From Chloroflexota bacterium (GTDB lineage: Bacteria; Chloroflexota; Anaerolineae; Anaerolineales; Anaerolineaceae): 64,000 nucleotides of DNA. A program made the translations under genes and the position numbers. The stretch is taken from assembly GCA_021825925.1 (NCBI GenBank), contig JAKAFP010000004.1:248001-312000 (forward strand). The letters run 5' to 3'. This document shows positions 1-9,206 of the stretch, piece by piece; position 1 is the first letter of the stretch, and the number at the start of each line of letters is the position of its first letter. The notes under the pieces are model-generated. The model saw nothing but the letters and a program-made list of their open reading frames with translations, was not told the origin of the DNA and searched no databases.

Positions 1-765
1 CTTTTTGAATTGATTGACCAGCACACCTACGATCCACAGTTCGGCGGCAATATCGAGTGCCGTGCACGGGATTGGAGCCGGCTTGAAGATATGCGCCTAA
101 GCTCGATTGACCTGAACTCGTCAAAATCCATGAACACCATGCTGCACTTACTTGAAGCCTGCACCGCCTTGACCGGCATCTGGCAGGATGCCAAACTCAG
201 CAAACGCTTTGAGGATTTGATCAACCTCTTTACGAACACCATCATTGATCCCAAAAGCGGTCATCAACTTCTATTCTTCGATGATCAATGGCGGTCCCTT
301 TCTAAGAACATTTCTTACGGGCACGATATTGAAACCAGTTGGCTTTTACTTGAAGCCGCCGAGGTTTCAGGCAAGCCAGGGATCATCGAAAAAGCCAAAG
401 CCAATGCAGTTCGAATGGCACAGGTTGTCTATGATCAATCACTGCAACCTGACCACAGCATCCTTTACGAAGCGGGTCCCGACGGACACAAGATCACGGA
501 CCGGCACTGGTGGGCACACGCCGAGGCCGTGGTTGGCTTCTACAACGCCTACGAAATTTCTAAGCAGGATCACTTCCTGCAAGCTTCCACCAATGTATGG
601 AACTATATTCAAGACCATTTCATCAATCGCACCGATGGCGACTGGTTCAAATTGCTGCGAGAAGACGGTTCACCCTATCTGGACCATTACAAAGTTTCGC
701 CCTGGGAATGCCCTTATCATCATGCCAGGATGTGCTTTGAGATGATCAGACGCCTGGCAGATTAA
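1..765 (+). CDS. cellobiose 2-epimerase-like (AGE family), 5' truncated
   Basis: N-acylglucosamine/cellobiose 2-epimerase family, an (alpha/alpha)6-barrel sugar epimerase acting on the reducing-end glucose or mannose of beta-1,4-disaccharides. The reading frame is open from base 1 (LFELIDQH...), so the N-terminal part lies outside the window and the internal TTG at 10 is not the real start. Visible family motifs are KSMNTMLHLLEA, SYGHDIETSWLLLEAAE, DRHWWAHAEAVVGF and a C-terminal PYHHARMCFEM, which carry the His and Trp/Glu residues that line the active site in this family. No signal peptide can be judged. The end overlaps the convergent MFS gene by 4 bp. With the GH130 phosphorylase at 34675 and the GH2 mannosidase at 22058 it would fit mannobiose conversion to mannosyl-glucose (inference). 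Confidence 0.85.
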   Translation, partial: LFELIDQHTYDPQFGGNIECRARDWSRLEDMRLSSIDLNSSKSMNTMLHLLEACTALTGIWQDAKLSKRFEDLINLFTNTIIDPKSGHQLLFFDDQWRSLSKNISYGHDIETSWLLLEAAEVSGKPGIIEKAKANAVRMAQVVYDQSLQPDHSILYEAGPDGHKITDRHWWAHAEAVVGFYNAYEISKQDHFLQASTNVWNYIQDHFINRTDGDWFKLLREDGSPYLDHYKVSPWECPYHHARMCFEMIRRLAD

Positions 766-2033
766 CTGGGTTCCACCAGGGGTTGTTCAACTGCAGGTTT
801 TCGGATGATCACCCATACCAACAAAGCGCCAATTACGAACAATCCCATATTCATTACAAAGGGCAGCGAACGGTTGATCGCCGAGAGCTGCCCTGCTATC
901 CAACCAAAAGGTGAAGTGAACAAGATCAATGTCGCATAAACCACCGCGCTGATACGTGCACGTTCCTTGGTTTCCATGGCTACTGCCAGCAAAGATTCTG
1001 TCATCGGGCTGACCAGTGAAACCGCTGCTCCTTCAAGCACGATACTGATCACCAACAGAACCACTGAATGCGCCGGCATGAACACTAGCAATGCCTGGCT
1101 TAAAAAATACATGGCAAACCCAACCCACAGGGGTAATCGAAAATGCAAAAGATTGGTAAGCCGCGGACCGATGACAAAGAACCCCACTGTGGTAATTATG
1201 GATTTCAACATGACAAAGATCGCGATCTGTGAATTAGCGAAACCCAACTTACTGGTGAACAACACTCCCCAAAAACTGCCGTTGACTGTTGAAAAAATGT
1301 TGGTGATTACCATCAACGAAAGAGCACCCAGGATGGGTTTGGAACGAAAGACCTGCTTGATCACACTTCGGTAATCACCCATTAAACTGATGATGGAACT
1401 GCCACGCGTTTCTTCCATACGCTGCACGCCGCGGCCAGTTTCTTTCGAAAAAGCGAAGAGGATCGCCGCTTTGGCTGTGATCATGATCGAACCAAAAACA
1501 AGCAACCCACGCATGGCGGGGATCAGTCCAAATTTTTGGACGATCCATCCTCCCAGCGGTGAAAAGAAAGCTGAACAAACCGCGAAGATCATGATCCAGG
1601 TCCACATGTGCACCACATGCCGTTCTTCGGCGTCTTCGATCAGCAAACAGGTCCAGGCCGTGTGGGCAATGCGGAACAAACCATTGATCATGGCGGCAAT
1701 CACAAAATAGGTCGTGTTTTGGGCAACCGCCCAGATCAGACATGGAATACTCCAGGTGATCAGATCTGTCACAAACAAGGTCAACCGTCGGCCAAACTTA
1801 TCAGTGATCGCGCCGCTGAGGATGGCGCTAATGATCTGAAACACCAACCCGAGACTGGCGATCGTACCGATCCACTGGTCAGTGACCCCAAGCGCCAGCA
1901 TGTACACGGAGAGAAATGGAGCATAAAGATTATAAGGAATGCCAAACAAAGGTTCTGTAAGCACGGTGACGCGTGGATTTCCCCTTAATTCTCCGAGGGA
2001 TTGAAAAAGAGGATGGTTTTTAATATGAGTCAT
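762..2033 (-). CDS. MFS transporter, 12 TM
   Basis: Major facilitator superfamily membrane transporter of 423 residues, the usual length, with about 12 hydrophobic segments. The loop 2-3 signature GAITDKFGRR is present near residue 100. Substrate cannot be read from sequence. It lies 38 bp downstream of the GH3 gene bglX on the same strand, so a bglX-MFS operon importing a sugar or glycoside is likely. The start at 2033 is an ATG (MTHIKNHPLF) with only a weak ribosome-binding site. Confidence 0.85.
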   Translation of the reverse strand: MTHIKNHPLFQSLGELRGNPRVTVLTEPLFGIPYNLYAPFLSVYMLALGVTDQWIGTIASLGLVFQIISAILSGAITDKFGRRLTLFVTDLITWSIPCLIWAVAQNTTYFVIAAMINGLFRIAHTAWTCLLIEDAEERHVVHMWTWIMIFAVCSAFFSPLGGWIVQKFGLIPAMRGLLVFGSIMITAKAAILFAFSKETGRGVQRMEETRGSSIISLMGDYRSVIKQVFRSKPILGALSLMVITNIFSTVNGSFWGVLFTSKLGFANSQIAIFVMLKSIITTVGFFVIGPRLTNLLHFRLPLWVGFAMYFLSQALLVFMPAHSVVLLVISIVLEGAAVSLVSPMTESLLAVAMETKERARISAVVYATLILFTSPFGWIAGQLSAINRSLPFVMNMGLFVIGALLVWVIIRKPAVEQPLVEPS

Positions 2034-2071
2034 GAATTATCCAATACTTCAATATGAAACAGGTGAAAGGC

Positions 2072-4258
2072 TTATTCCACCCGCAGCGGTACTTTCAATA
2101 GATCACGGTCTCGAGAAGAAGGTCCCACCAGCAGTTCAAAATCACCTGGCTCAACCACATTTATTCCCTCTGAATTCACGATCTCAAATGCTTCAAATGG
2201 CAGTTCAAATTCAACCGTCTTTTTCTCACCGGCAGCCAACGCCACACGGGCAAATCCTTTTAGCGCCTTGTTCACCCAGGTTGCGGAGGTGACCACATCG
2301 GTTACGTAAGCCTGGACAATCTCAATCCCATCGCGTTTACCGATATTTTGCACATCAACGCTCACCTTTGCAGATTGACCCTTGGTCAATACAGGTGTTT
2401 TCAACTGCAGATTTGAATAGCGGTAGCTGGTATAGCTCAGCCCATGCCCAAAGGGGAAAAGCGGTTCCTGGGTCATGTCGGCATAGCGATCACCATGCTG
2501 TCCGCGCACCTGGCTGTAGAACACAGGCTGCTGCCCCACGTGCACGGGAATGGATATGGTCAGTTTGCCGCATGGATTGATCACACCGAACAATGCCTCG
2601 GCAATTGCCCGGCCACCTTCCATGCCGGGATTGAATCCTTCAAGAATGGCAGCTGCGCATTTGGCGGAGGCAGGGAGCACCAACGGTTTACTGTTGACCA
2701 GCACCACCACCATGGGCTTGCCGGTCTTTTCAAGGGCGTCCAATAAAGCAACCTGTCCACCCTGCAGTTCCAGCGTGGCGGTACTGTTGGTCTCGCCGAT
2801 ATATTTTAGGTGGTCGCCAACCACCGCCACCACTACATCCGCTTTTTGAGCAGCAGCCACGGCAGCAGGAATACCGGAAAGGTCACCCTCCACGATGGAG
2901 CAGCCTTTTTCAAAAAGGATGGTGGTCCCGGCAGGCGCCAGAGCGCGGATGCCGTCAAGGACGGTCGTGGTCTTTTCGCGCGGTTGTTTGCCAGCCGCAG
3001 CGGGGTGTTGGGATGAACCCAGACACCAGTCGCCCAGTTGGGACATATCGTCATCGGCATTGGGTCCGATCACGGCAATGGTCTTTGTTTTAGCCGCATC
3101 CAGCGGCAGCAGGCCGTTGTTTTGCAGCAGGATCAAACTCTGGCGTGCAGCATCCAGGTTGGCGGCTCGGTGATCAGGTCGGTTCACTTCGATGGCGGCT
3201 CGGTCCAGATCTGGCCGGCGCGGATTTTCGAACAGCCCCATGCGGAATTTCAAAGTTAGCAGGCGGGCGCAGGGTGCGTCAATTTCGGCTTCCGCCAGAC
3301 GGCCGGTTCTGACCGCCTCAATGGCGCCTTCGTAAAATTCGGGGGTGGTCATCATGATGTCATTGCCGGCGCGCAGCGCCACAATGGCGGCTTCAGCAAA
3401 ATCGGCGCAGATCTTTTGTTGTTTGACCAGGCTGCCAACGTTATCCCAATCAGTCACCACTACCCCCTTAAAACCCCACTCATCCTTGAGCACTTCAACC
3501 AGCAGCCAGTGATTGACGGTGGAAGGCTGTCCTTCAATGGACTGATAACCGGTCATGAAGGTCATGGCGCCAGCCTGTACAGCACGCTTGAAAGGAGGCA
3601 GGAAATAGCTGCGCAGCTTGCGGCGCGACAGGTCGGCCTCGGAGGAATCGCGTCCACCCTGGGTTTCACTGTAACCGGCATAATGCTTGGCCGTTGCCAG
3701 TACCGCCGTTGGGTCACTGAGACCCTTGCCCTGGTAGCCGCGGATGAGCGCGGAGGCAAACTCGCCAATCAAATAGGGGTCCTCGCCGAAGGTTTCTCCG
3801 GTACGTCCCCAACGCAGGTCACGGCTGAGGCACAGAACCGGAGAAAATGTCCAATGGATGCCGGTGGGGCACATTTCTTCAGCGGTCACCCGTCCCACCT
3901 TTTCAAGCATTTCAGGGTTCCATGCTCCTGCCATGGCCAGCTGGGTGGGAAAAATGGTCGCGCCTTTCCAGAAGGAGTGTCCATGGATGCCGTCTTCGCC
4001 GATCAGCAAAGGAATGCCCAAACGGTTCCTGGAGGCCAGATCCATGGCGCGGTTGATCTTTGCGCCCAGAATGTGCAGCAATGACCCGGGCTGGCGGGTG
4101 TTGATAAAAGAGAGATCCTCTTCACGCGCGTCCCACAACATGAGTTGGCCGACTTTCTCCTCGAGGGTCATGCGTCCGAGCAAGTCGGCCACACGGTCTT
4201 CAACTGACAAGCTGGGATCATGGTAAGCGGGAGTGGTCGCGGGGGCATTTTGGGTCAT
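2072..4258 (-). CDS. bglX: GH3 beta-glucosidase, BglX type
   Basis: Glycoside hydrolase family 3 exo-enzyme, 728 residues, cytoplasmic (no signal peptide). The N-terminal TIM barrel holds GEDGIHGH (residues 88-95), the KH pair at 191-192, and the nucleophile Asp270 in VVVTDWDN. The alpha/beta sandwich and a C-terminal fibronectin-III-like domain (from about residue 620) complete the standard three-domain layout. The start ATG has a good Shine-Dalgarno AGGAGT. The downstream MFS gene probably shares the transcript. Upstream on the minus strand are a TATAAT (4323-4328) and a CCGG-centred LacI-type operator (4295-4306). Beta-glucosidase is most likely, but GH3 specificity (glucoside, xyloside, N-acetylglucosaminide) cannot be fixed from sequence alone. 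Confidence 0.9.
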   Translation of the reverse strand: MTQNAPATTPAYHDPSLSVEDRVADLLGRMTLEEKVGQLMLWDAREEDLSFINTRQPGSLLHILGAKINRAMDLASRNRLGIPLLIGEDGIHGHSFWKGATIFPTQLAMAGAWNPEMLEKVGRVTAEEMCPTGIHWTFSPVLCLSRDLRWGRTGETFGEDPYLIGEFASALIRGYQGKGLSDPTAVLATAKHYAGYSETQGGRDSSEADLSRRKLRSYFLPPFKRAVQAGAMTFMTGYQSIEGQPSTVNHWLLVEVLKDEWGFKGVVVTDWDNVGSLVKQQKICADFAEAAIVALRAGNDIMMTTPEFYEGAIEAVRTGRLAEAEIDAPCARLLTLKFRMGLFENPRRPDLDRAAIEVNRPDHRAANLDAARQSLILLQNNGLLPLDAAKTKTIAVIGPNADDDMSQLGDWCLGSSQHPAAAGKQPREKTTTVLDGIRALAPAGTTILFEKGCSIVEGDLSGIPAAVAAAQKADVVVAVVGDHLKYIGETNSTATLELQGGQVALLDALEKTGKPMVVVLVNSKPLVLPASAKCAAAILEGFNPGMEGGRAIAEALFGVINPCGKLTISIPVHVGQQPVFYSQVRGQHGDRYADMTQEPLFPFGHGLSYTSYRYSNLQLKTPVLTKGQSAKVSVDVQNIGKRDGIEIVQAYVTDVVTSATWVNKALKGFARVALAAGEKKTVEFELPFEAFEIVNSEGINVVEPGDFELLVGPSSRDRDLLKVPLRVE

Positions 4259-4294
4259 GGAAAACTCCTGAAAACTGAAGAATAATTTAGTATT

Positions 4295-4306
4295 GGAACC
4301 GGTTGC
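4295..4306. promoter_or_regulatory. LacI-type operator upstream of bglX
   Basis: GGAACCGGTTGC with the perfect core AACCGGTT at 4297-4304. It sits downstream of a TATAAT (minus strand, 4323-4328) and before the bglX ribosome-binding site. The minus-strand string GTTATGCAACCGGTT is found identically at 24751-24763 and its left flank, upstream of the mannosidase operon. Central CCGG with dyad symmetry is typical of LacI-family sites. The LacI protein encoded at 4505 is the nearest candidate binder. Confidence 0.65.
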
Positions 4307-4415
4307 ATAACCGAATGCACTGATTATACCTTAAGGTCCGCGTTTTTGGTTTGGCACGTCTTTGTCGTGTTTCACACCACACAAACGCCCCAATTACAGC
4401 CAATCTTAAAAATTG

Positions 4416-4446
4416 TTGACATTTTTCATTGGCCGTGCAATAATAT
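4416..4446 (+). promoter_or_regulatory. sigma-70-type promoter of the lacI gene
   Basis: TTGACA at 4416-4421, with AATAAT (17-bp spacer) or TAATAT (19-bp spacer) as the -10 element, ending at 4446. The palindromic operator begins 4 bp further on. It may drive the whole lacI-xylan block, because no equally good promoter is visible between lacI and the binding-protein gene. Confidence 0.7.
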
Positions 4447-4449
4447 CGG

Positions 4450-4481
4450 TATCGTTACCGGTATCAATACCGGGAACGATA
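4450..4481. promoter_or_regulatory. 32-bp palindromic operator before lacI
   Basis: A 32-bp inverted repeat with one mismatched pair. The arms are TATCGTTACCGGTAT and ATACCGGGAACGATA around a central CA. Each half contains an ACCGG(T/G) core, with cores 12 bp apart. It lies directly after the -10 element and before the ATG at 4505, the expected place for autorepression. Confidence 0.75.
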
Positions 4482-4504
4482 TCACTCTCCCGATCGAGTT
4501 CATC

Positions 4505-5518
4505 ATGTATAAGAAAAAACGGTCCATCACAATTCAAGATGTCGCGCAGTCTGCCGGAGTGTCGGTGTCCACCGTTTCTCGTGTGCTCAATGGCAAAGTG
4601 GACGTTGCCCGCGAAACCCAGGATCGCATCATCAGCGTCATCGAAGAGTTGGGATACACCTCCAACCTGGCCGCACGCAGCATGCGCAGCCAGAAGAAGA
4701 ACTTGATCGGTTTGATCATGCCTGACATTGCTTACCCGTTTGCCATCGAGGTCATGAAGGGTGTCAACCGCGCCATTGCTGAATCTGAATTTGACCTGCT
4801 GGTTTACACCACCGGCGACGTACGCAAGAGCGGACGCGCTTCAGCAGAACAAAAATATGTGTCACTCCTCACCCACTCCATTTCGGATGGCGTGATCATT
4901 GTCGCCCCCGTGGTGGCTGAATTCAATTCTGACGAACCGATCGTTTCCATTGATCCCGTCATGAGCAATCCCAGCTACCCCTCCGTGCATGCCACCAACT
5001 ACCAGGGCGCCATTGACGCCATGGAATACCTATTCAGTCTCGGCCACAAACGGATTGGTTACATTGGTGGTCGTTTGGAACTTGAAAGCGCCAACCGCCG
5101 TCTGTTGGGCTATCAAGACAGCCTGGCCAAAGCAGGACTTCCAATTGATGAAAGCCTGATCAAATCAGGAGATTACACCACCACATCTGGTATCACCTGC
5201 GCACGACAACTCCTCGAACAACCCGACCGTCCCACGGCCATTTTTGCCTCCAACGATCAAAGCGCCATGGGTGTCTTTCAGGTTGCGGAAGAGATGGGCT
5301 TGCGCATTCCCGACGATCTATCGCTGATAGGATTCGACAACATCCCTGAATCCAAATACCTGGGATTAACCACCGTTGACCAATTCATATCAGAAATGGG
5401 CTACACAGCCACGCAAATGTTAATCAAGATCATCAACGATATACCTCTTGAGGACCAAACCTTCCGAATGCAAACTCGCCTGGTGATACGTTCATCCTGC
5501 CGAAAGATTGGCGGTTAA
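4505..5518 (+). CDS. LacI-family transcriptional repressor
   Basis: LacI/GalR regulator of 337 residues, normal for the family. The N-terminal helix-turn-helix reads TIQDVAQSAGVSVSTVSRVL, followed by a hinge helix (NLAARSMRSQ) and a periplasmic-binding-like sugar sensor ending in the usual TRLVIRSSC. I chose ATG 4505 because an upstream in-frame start would add 53 residues encoded across the promoter and operator. It is followed by the xylo-oligosaccharide transporter and xylose genes, so a xylose or xylobiose effector is a reasonable inference. A 32-bp operator at its own promoter implies autoregulation. Confidence 0.92.
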   Translation: MYKKKRSITIQDVAQSAGVSVSTVSRVLNGKVDVARETQDRIISVIEELGYTSNLAARSMRSQKKNLIGLIMPDIAYPFAIEVMKGVNRAIAESEFDLLVYTTGDVRKSGRASAEQKYVSLLTHSISDGVIIVAPVVAEFNSDEPIVSIDPVMSNPSYPSVHATNYQGAIDAMEYLFSLGHKRIGYIGGRLELESANRRLLGYQDSLAKAGLPIDESLIKSGDYTTTSGITCARQLLEQPDRPTAIFASNDQSAMGVFQVAEEMGLRIPDDLSLIGFDNIPESKYLGLTTVDQFISEMGYTATQMLIKIINDIPLEDQTFRMQTRLVIRSSCRKIGG

Positions 5519-5607
5519 TCAACACCTGGTTTCACTTATTCGGCTTAATAAAAATCCCCAATAGAAAGGAGAAGGGAGGTGAGTGTGTCAGATCAATTAA
5601 ATAAATT

Positions 5608-5676
5608 GCAGGCCTTCTCTCGACCCTAGAAAGATGATAGAAGACCTGCGAAGTTGTGTGGAGGCGTTCTCCGCAC
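5608..5676 (+). other. two hairpins in the leader of the binding-protein gene
   Basis: First hairpin: GCAGG/CCTGC with CTTCT/AGAAG continuing the stem (5608-5649). Second: GTGTGGAG/CTCCGCAC with a 5-base loop (5656-5676). A ribosome-binding-site-like GGGAGGTG stands at 5574-5581 and could open a 14- to 16-codon leader reading frame ending in TAG within the first hairpin. The role may be mRNA stability or attenuation. No clear U-run follows, so these are not ordinary terminators. Confidence 0.4.
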
Positions 5677-5719
5677 GTTTCAATTATAGCTTGTACCAAC
5701 CAAAAAAAGGAGAAGGATC

Positions 5720-7057
5720 ATGACCAAAAAGTTGTTTGCTTTAATCAGTGTAGTCATTATTGCTACACTCCTCCTCGCAGCCTGCGGAACCCCCGCGACC
5801 GAAGCACCTGCTGCAACCGAAGCTGCTGCTACCGCTGCAGCCACTGAAGCACCTGTTGCTACCGAAGCTGCTGAGCCCGTCACCATCACCTGGTGGCACA
5901 TTACCACCAAAGATCCCGGTCTTACTGAATTCCAGAAGATGGCCGATGATTACATGGCGATGCATCCCAATGTAAAAATCGAGATCACTGTCCTCGAAAA
6001 CGAAGCTTTCAAAACCAAATTGACCACTGTCATGCAGTCCGGCGAAGTTCCTGATATCTTCCAGAGCTGGGGCCAGGGCGGAATGATCGAACAGGTCAAT
6101 GCCGGTCTCTTGAAAGACATCTCCGCTGACCTCAAAGGCGAATGGGGCGATAGCCTTGGTGCCTTGGATGCCTTCGCTGTTGATGGCAAGAACTACGGTG
6201 TGCCCTGGGATATGGGTGCTGTGACCTTCTGGTACAACAAAGACCTCTTCGCTAAAGCTGGCGTTGAAGTTCCCACCACCTGGTCTGAATTCCTGACCGT
6301 CTGCGAAAAACTCAAAGCCGCTGGCATCACCCCGATCTCCGTGGGTGAAGGCGACAAATGGCCTGGCATGCACATCTGGGCTTACCTCGTCTCCCGCATT
6401 GGTGGAGCCGAAGCATTCAGCGCTGCAGCCGCCACTGGCGATGCCCGCACTGGTTCCTTCAACGACGAAGCTTTCGTTCAAGCTGGTTACGAATTGAAAA
6501 AACTTGTTGACGCTGGTTACTTCCAGGAAGGTTTCTTGGGCGCCACCCACGATCAAATGAACGCCACCTTTGGTAATGGCGAAGCAGCAATGGAACTCGG
6601 CGGCCAATGGTCTCCCTCCGTTGAAAAAGCCAACAGCGCTGATGGCGTTGGTGTCAAAAATATGGGCATGTTCAACTTCCCCGCTGTTGAAGGTGGTAAA
6701 GGTCTTGTGACCGATCTTGTCGGTGGTGGCAATGGTTTTGCCATCGGCAAAGATGCCGAACCTGAAGCGATTGACTTCGTCAAATATTTGACCAATCTTG
6801 ACAATCAGAAGATCGTTGCATCCACTGGCATGGGTATTCCCGTGGCCAAGGGTGCTTCTGAATCAATTGCCGATCCCAACATGGTTATGGTTGCTGACGC
6901 AGTTGCCAATTCAACCTATTACCAACTGTACTTCGACCAGGTTCTGCCTTCAGCCATGGGCAGCATCATCAACGACGCAGTACAAAAGATCTTCGCTGGC
7001 ACCGCAACTCCTGAAGAAGTTTGCGCTGAAATCGAAGCTGGTTTCCTGGCTCAATAG
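5720..7057 (+). CDS. carbohydrate ABC transporter substrate-binding lipoprotein
   Basis: Extracellular solute-binding protein family 1 (CUT1 type), 445 residues. The signal peptide ends in lipobox LAAC with Cys22 as the lipid-modified residue. A low-complexity Thr/Glu/Ala/Pro linker (residues 23-50) follows, then the ligand-binding domain starting VTITWWHITT. The ribosome-binding site AAAGGAGAAGG is strong. Two permease genes follow after a 189-bp gap containing a stable hairpin, and a beta-xylosidase, xylose isomerase and xylulokinase follow those, so xylo-oligosaccharides are the likely cargo. Anchored outside the cytoplasmic membrane. Confidence 0.92.
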   Translation: MTKKLFALISVVIIATLLLAACGTPATEAPAATEAAATAAATEAPVATEAAEPVTITWWHITTKDPGLTEFQKMADDYMAMHPNVKIEITVLENEAFKTKLTTVMQSGEVPDIFQSWGQGGMIEQVNAGLLKDISADLKGEWGDSLGALDAFAVDGKNYGVPWDMGAVTFWYNKDLFAKAGVEVPTTWSEFLTVCEKLKAAGITPISVGEGDKWPGMHIWAYLVSRIGGAEAFSAAAATGDARTGSFNDEAFVQAGYELKKLVDAGYFQEGFLGATHDQMNATFGNGEAAMELGGQWSPSVEKANSADGVGVKNMGMFNFPAVEGGKGLVTDLVGGGNGFAIGKDAEPEAIDFVKYLTNLDNQKIVASTGMGIPVAKGASESIADPNMVMVADAVANSTYYQLYFDQVLPSAMGSIINDAVQKIFAGTATPEEVCAEIEAGFLAQ

Positions 7058-7070
7058 TTGCTTTGAAACA

Positions 7071-7101
7071 TTGGCAGGTGCGGAGACTCCGCACCTGCCA
7101 A
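7071..7101 (+). other. intercistronic hairpin after the binding-protein gene
   Basis: A perfect 14-bp stem (TTGGCAGGTGCGGA with its complement) and a 3-base loop, with no U-run after it. Position and form match the mRNA-stabilising hairpins known after periplasmic binding-protein genes in sugar transport operons, which raise binding-protein level over permease level. Partial termination is an alternative. Confidence 0.6.
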
Positions 7102-7246
7102 ACAAAAAATCAAGTCCGTTCCCCAGGTTAACAATAATTTAAACGATTTAGATCAGAAGTGAACTCCCTGTAGGACAGTATTCGGAATAAGCAAAAGTCA
7201 ATCAAATCGATCACCCGAATATTATCAGGCACAGAAAGAGAAGATT

Positions 7247-8188
7247 ATGCAATCGAACCCTGCCAAAGAAAACTTATTGAACCCAAAACCCTCCGGATTA
7301 TCGAGAAAAGTAAAAGACCGAATGGTCATCGTTCTTTTTCTTTTTCCTGCTCTCGTAATTTTCATGCTCTTTGTGATCTATCCGATATTCCGCTCTGTTT
7401 ATTACAGCACCTTTGATTGGAAGGGGTTGGGCGCCGCCACTCACAATATTGGACTGGAAAATTACAGAAAGATCCTTGTTGATGCCGTATTCCAAAAATC
7501 TGTCCTGAACGTCATCATCATCATCGTGCTATCTTTGGTACTTCAGCTTCCAGCAGCAATTATTCTTTCTACCATGGTCTCCCGCGATCTACCCGGACGA
7601 GCCATGTTTAGAACCATTTTTTTCCTTCCCTATGTTATTTCTGAGGTAAACGCAGCTATCATGTGGATGCTGCTTTACACCCCAGAACCAGAACGAGGTC
7701 TGATCAACGGTGTTTTGGTCGCATTGGGAGCAAGCCCGGTCAATTGGCTTGCGAATATGAATATCGTTTTATTTGCTGTTTTTGTGGTCTTGACATGGAA
7801 ATATTTCGGTTTTCACATGTTGCTCTATCTCACCGGGTTACAAAACATTCCCACGGAAATTGAAGAAGCAGCGCGCATGGATGGCGCCAATTCTTTTCAG
7901 AATTTTTGGTACATAACTTTACCTCTGTTAGGCGGCACGATCAAAACTTCGGTGCAAATGTCGGTTTTGGGTTCCATTCAACAATTCATTCTGGTTTGGG
8001 TTATGACCAAAGGTGGGCCGGTCAATGCCAGTGAGGTCATGGCTACCTACATGTATCGTTTTGGTTTCGTCAGATTCCAATTTGGATACGGCTCTGCTGT
8101 AGCGATCATTATGTTCCTGATCTGTGTCATCTTTTCATTACTCTATCGCCAACTCACCAACAAACCAGATTATTTGACTGGGCTTTAG
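7247..8188 (+). CDS. sugar ABC transporter permease, MalF/UgpA type
   Basis: Inner-membrane permease of the CUT1 family, 313 residues, six predicted membrane segments. The cytoplasmic EAA loop reads EEAARMDGANSFQNFWYITL, the contact site for the ATPase. It is separated by 14 bp from the second permease. No ATP-binding subunit is encoded nearby, as is common for CUT1 systems that share one MsmX/UgpC-type ATPase made elsewhere. Xylo-oligosaccharide import is inferred from neighbours. Confidence 0.93.
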   Translation: MQSNPAKENLLNPKPSGLSRKVKDRMVIVLFLFPALVIFMLFVIYPIFRSVYYSTFDWKGLGAATHNIGLENYRKILVDAVFQKSVLNVIIIIVLSLVLQLPAAIILSTMVSRDLPGRAMFRTIFFLPYVISEVNAAIMWMLLYTPEPERGLINGVLVALGASPVNWLANMNIVLFAVFVVLTWKYFGFHMLLYLTGLQNIPTEIEEAARMDGANSFQNFWYITLPLLGGTIKTSVQMSVLGSIQQFILVWVMTKGGPVNASEVMATYMYRFGFVRFQFGYGSAVAIIMFLICVIFSLLYRQLTNKPDYLTGL

Positions 8189-8202
8189 AAAGGTTTTACA
8201 TC

Positions 8203-9072
8203 ATGCAAAGAATTATCCCTACTCCCCGTTGGATGAGAAAAGCTGTACCCAGATTTTTTCAATATTTGCTATTGACAATCACCACGATCTTGATCTTCGT
8301 GCCTATTGTGATCTTGCTTTTTGGCAGTGTTAAAACCACCGGTCAAATGTATTCAACGCCATACACTATTCCCAATCCACCCAATTGGTCAAATATCCAA
8401 TTAATTTTATCCACCCCATCCTTTTGGGGCATGATGAAAAACAGTTTGATTGTCATGGTCTCCACGACTTCCCTCACTGTTTTGCTGTGCTCATTAGTCG
8501 CGTTTGTATTCTCACGGCTTGAATTCCGAGGCAAAAACTGGATCTTTAATTTATTTACTATTGGTCTGATGTTCCCCATCAACGTTGCGATTCTACCAGT
8601 GTATTTTGTTTTGAGGCAGTTGGAACAATTTGGCATCAATATGATAGACAGCCTGATGGGTGTCATTCTGGTACAAACAGCGTTCCAACTATCAGGAAAC
8701 ATCATGATCCTGCGCGGATTCTTCACAGCGGTCCCCAAAGAATTGCAAGACGCTGCCTATATAGACGGCTGCACCAACTTTGATTTCTTCTGGCGCATTT
8801 TGCTACCGCTTGTCAAACCCTCATTGGCTGCCATTGCAGCACTCATCATGATCGCAAGTTGGAATGACTTGCTTGTTCCGCTTGTAGTATTAAACAATGA
8901 CAAACTCTGGACCTTGCCACTTGGAACTATGCAATTTCAAGGACAATACTCATCTGATCTGGCGATCATATCTGCTTTTGTTGCTTTATCCGCCATCCCG
9001 ACCATCATCTTCTATTTCTTTGCAGAGAAACAAATCGTCGCAGGGTTGACCGCCGGTGCGGTTAAAGGTTAA
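8203..9072 (+). CDS. sugar ABC transporter permease, MalG type
   Basis: Second CUT1 permease, 289 residues, six predicted membrane segments, with EAA loop QDAAYIDGCTNFDFFWRILL near residue 190. It forms the heterodimeric channel with the product of the preceding gene. The ATG at 8203 follows an AAAGG ribosome-binding site. A 134-bp gap separates it from the beta-xylosidase gene and contains no terminator that I can see, only a short GGTACT direct repeat. Confidence 0.93.
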   Translation: MQRIIPTPRWMRKAVPRFFQYLLLTITTILIFVPIVILLFGSVKTTGQMYSTPYTIPNPPNWSNIQLILSTPSFWGMMKNSLIVMVSTTSLTVLLCSLVAFVFSRLEFRGKNWIFNLFTIGLMFPINVAILPVYFVLRQLEQFGINMIDSLMGVILVQTAFQLSGNIMILRGFFTAVPKELQDAAYIDGCTNFDFFWRILLPLVKPSLAAIAALIMIASWNDLLVPLVVLNNDKLWTLPLGTMQFQGQYSSDLAIISAFVALSAIPTIIFYFFAEKQIVAGLTAGAVKG

Positions 9073-9206
9073 TCGGACTTTGATTTTTGAACTTAAATAT
9101 TCACATGGTGTTGTTACCAGAAAAGCTCCAGGTACTGCAAGGTACTCAATGAGATTCCACGGAAAATAGCACTAATGGTTTTGAAATTATGATTAAGGAG
9201 TACCTA

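Noticed and set aside
4346-4504. 53-residue N-terminal extension of the LacI protein
   Set aside because: It would place codons over the promoter and the 32-bp operator. The helix-turn-helix begins normally from ATG 4505.
5741-6607. 288-codon minus-strand frame
   Set aside because: Antisense to the clear binding-protein gene at 5720-7057. It arises from the codon bias of that gene.
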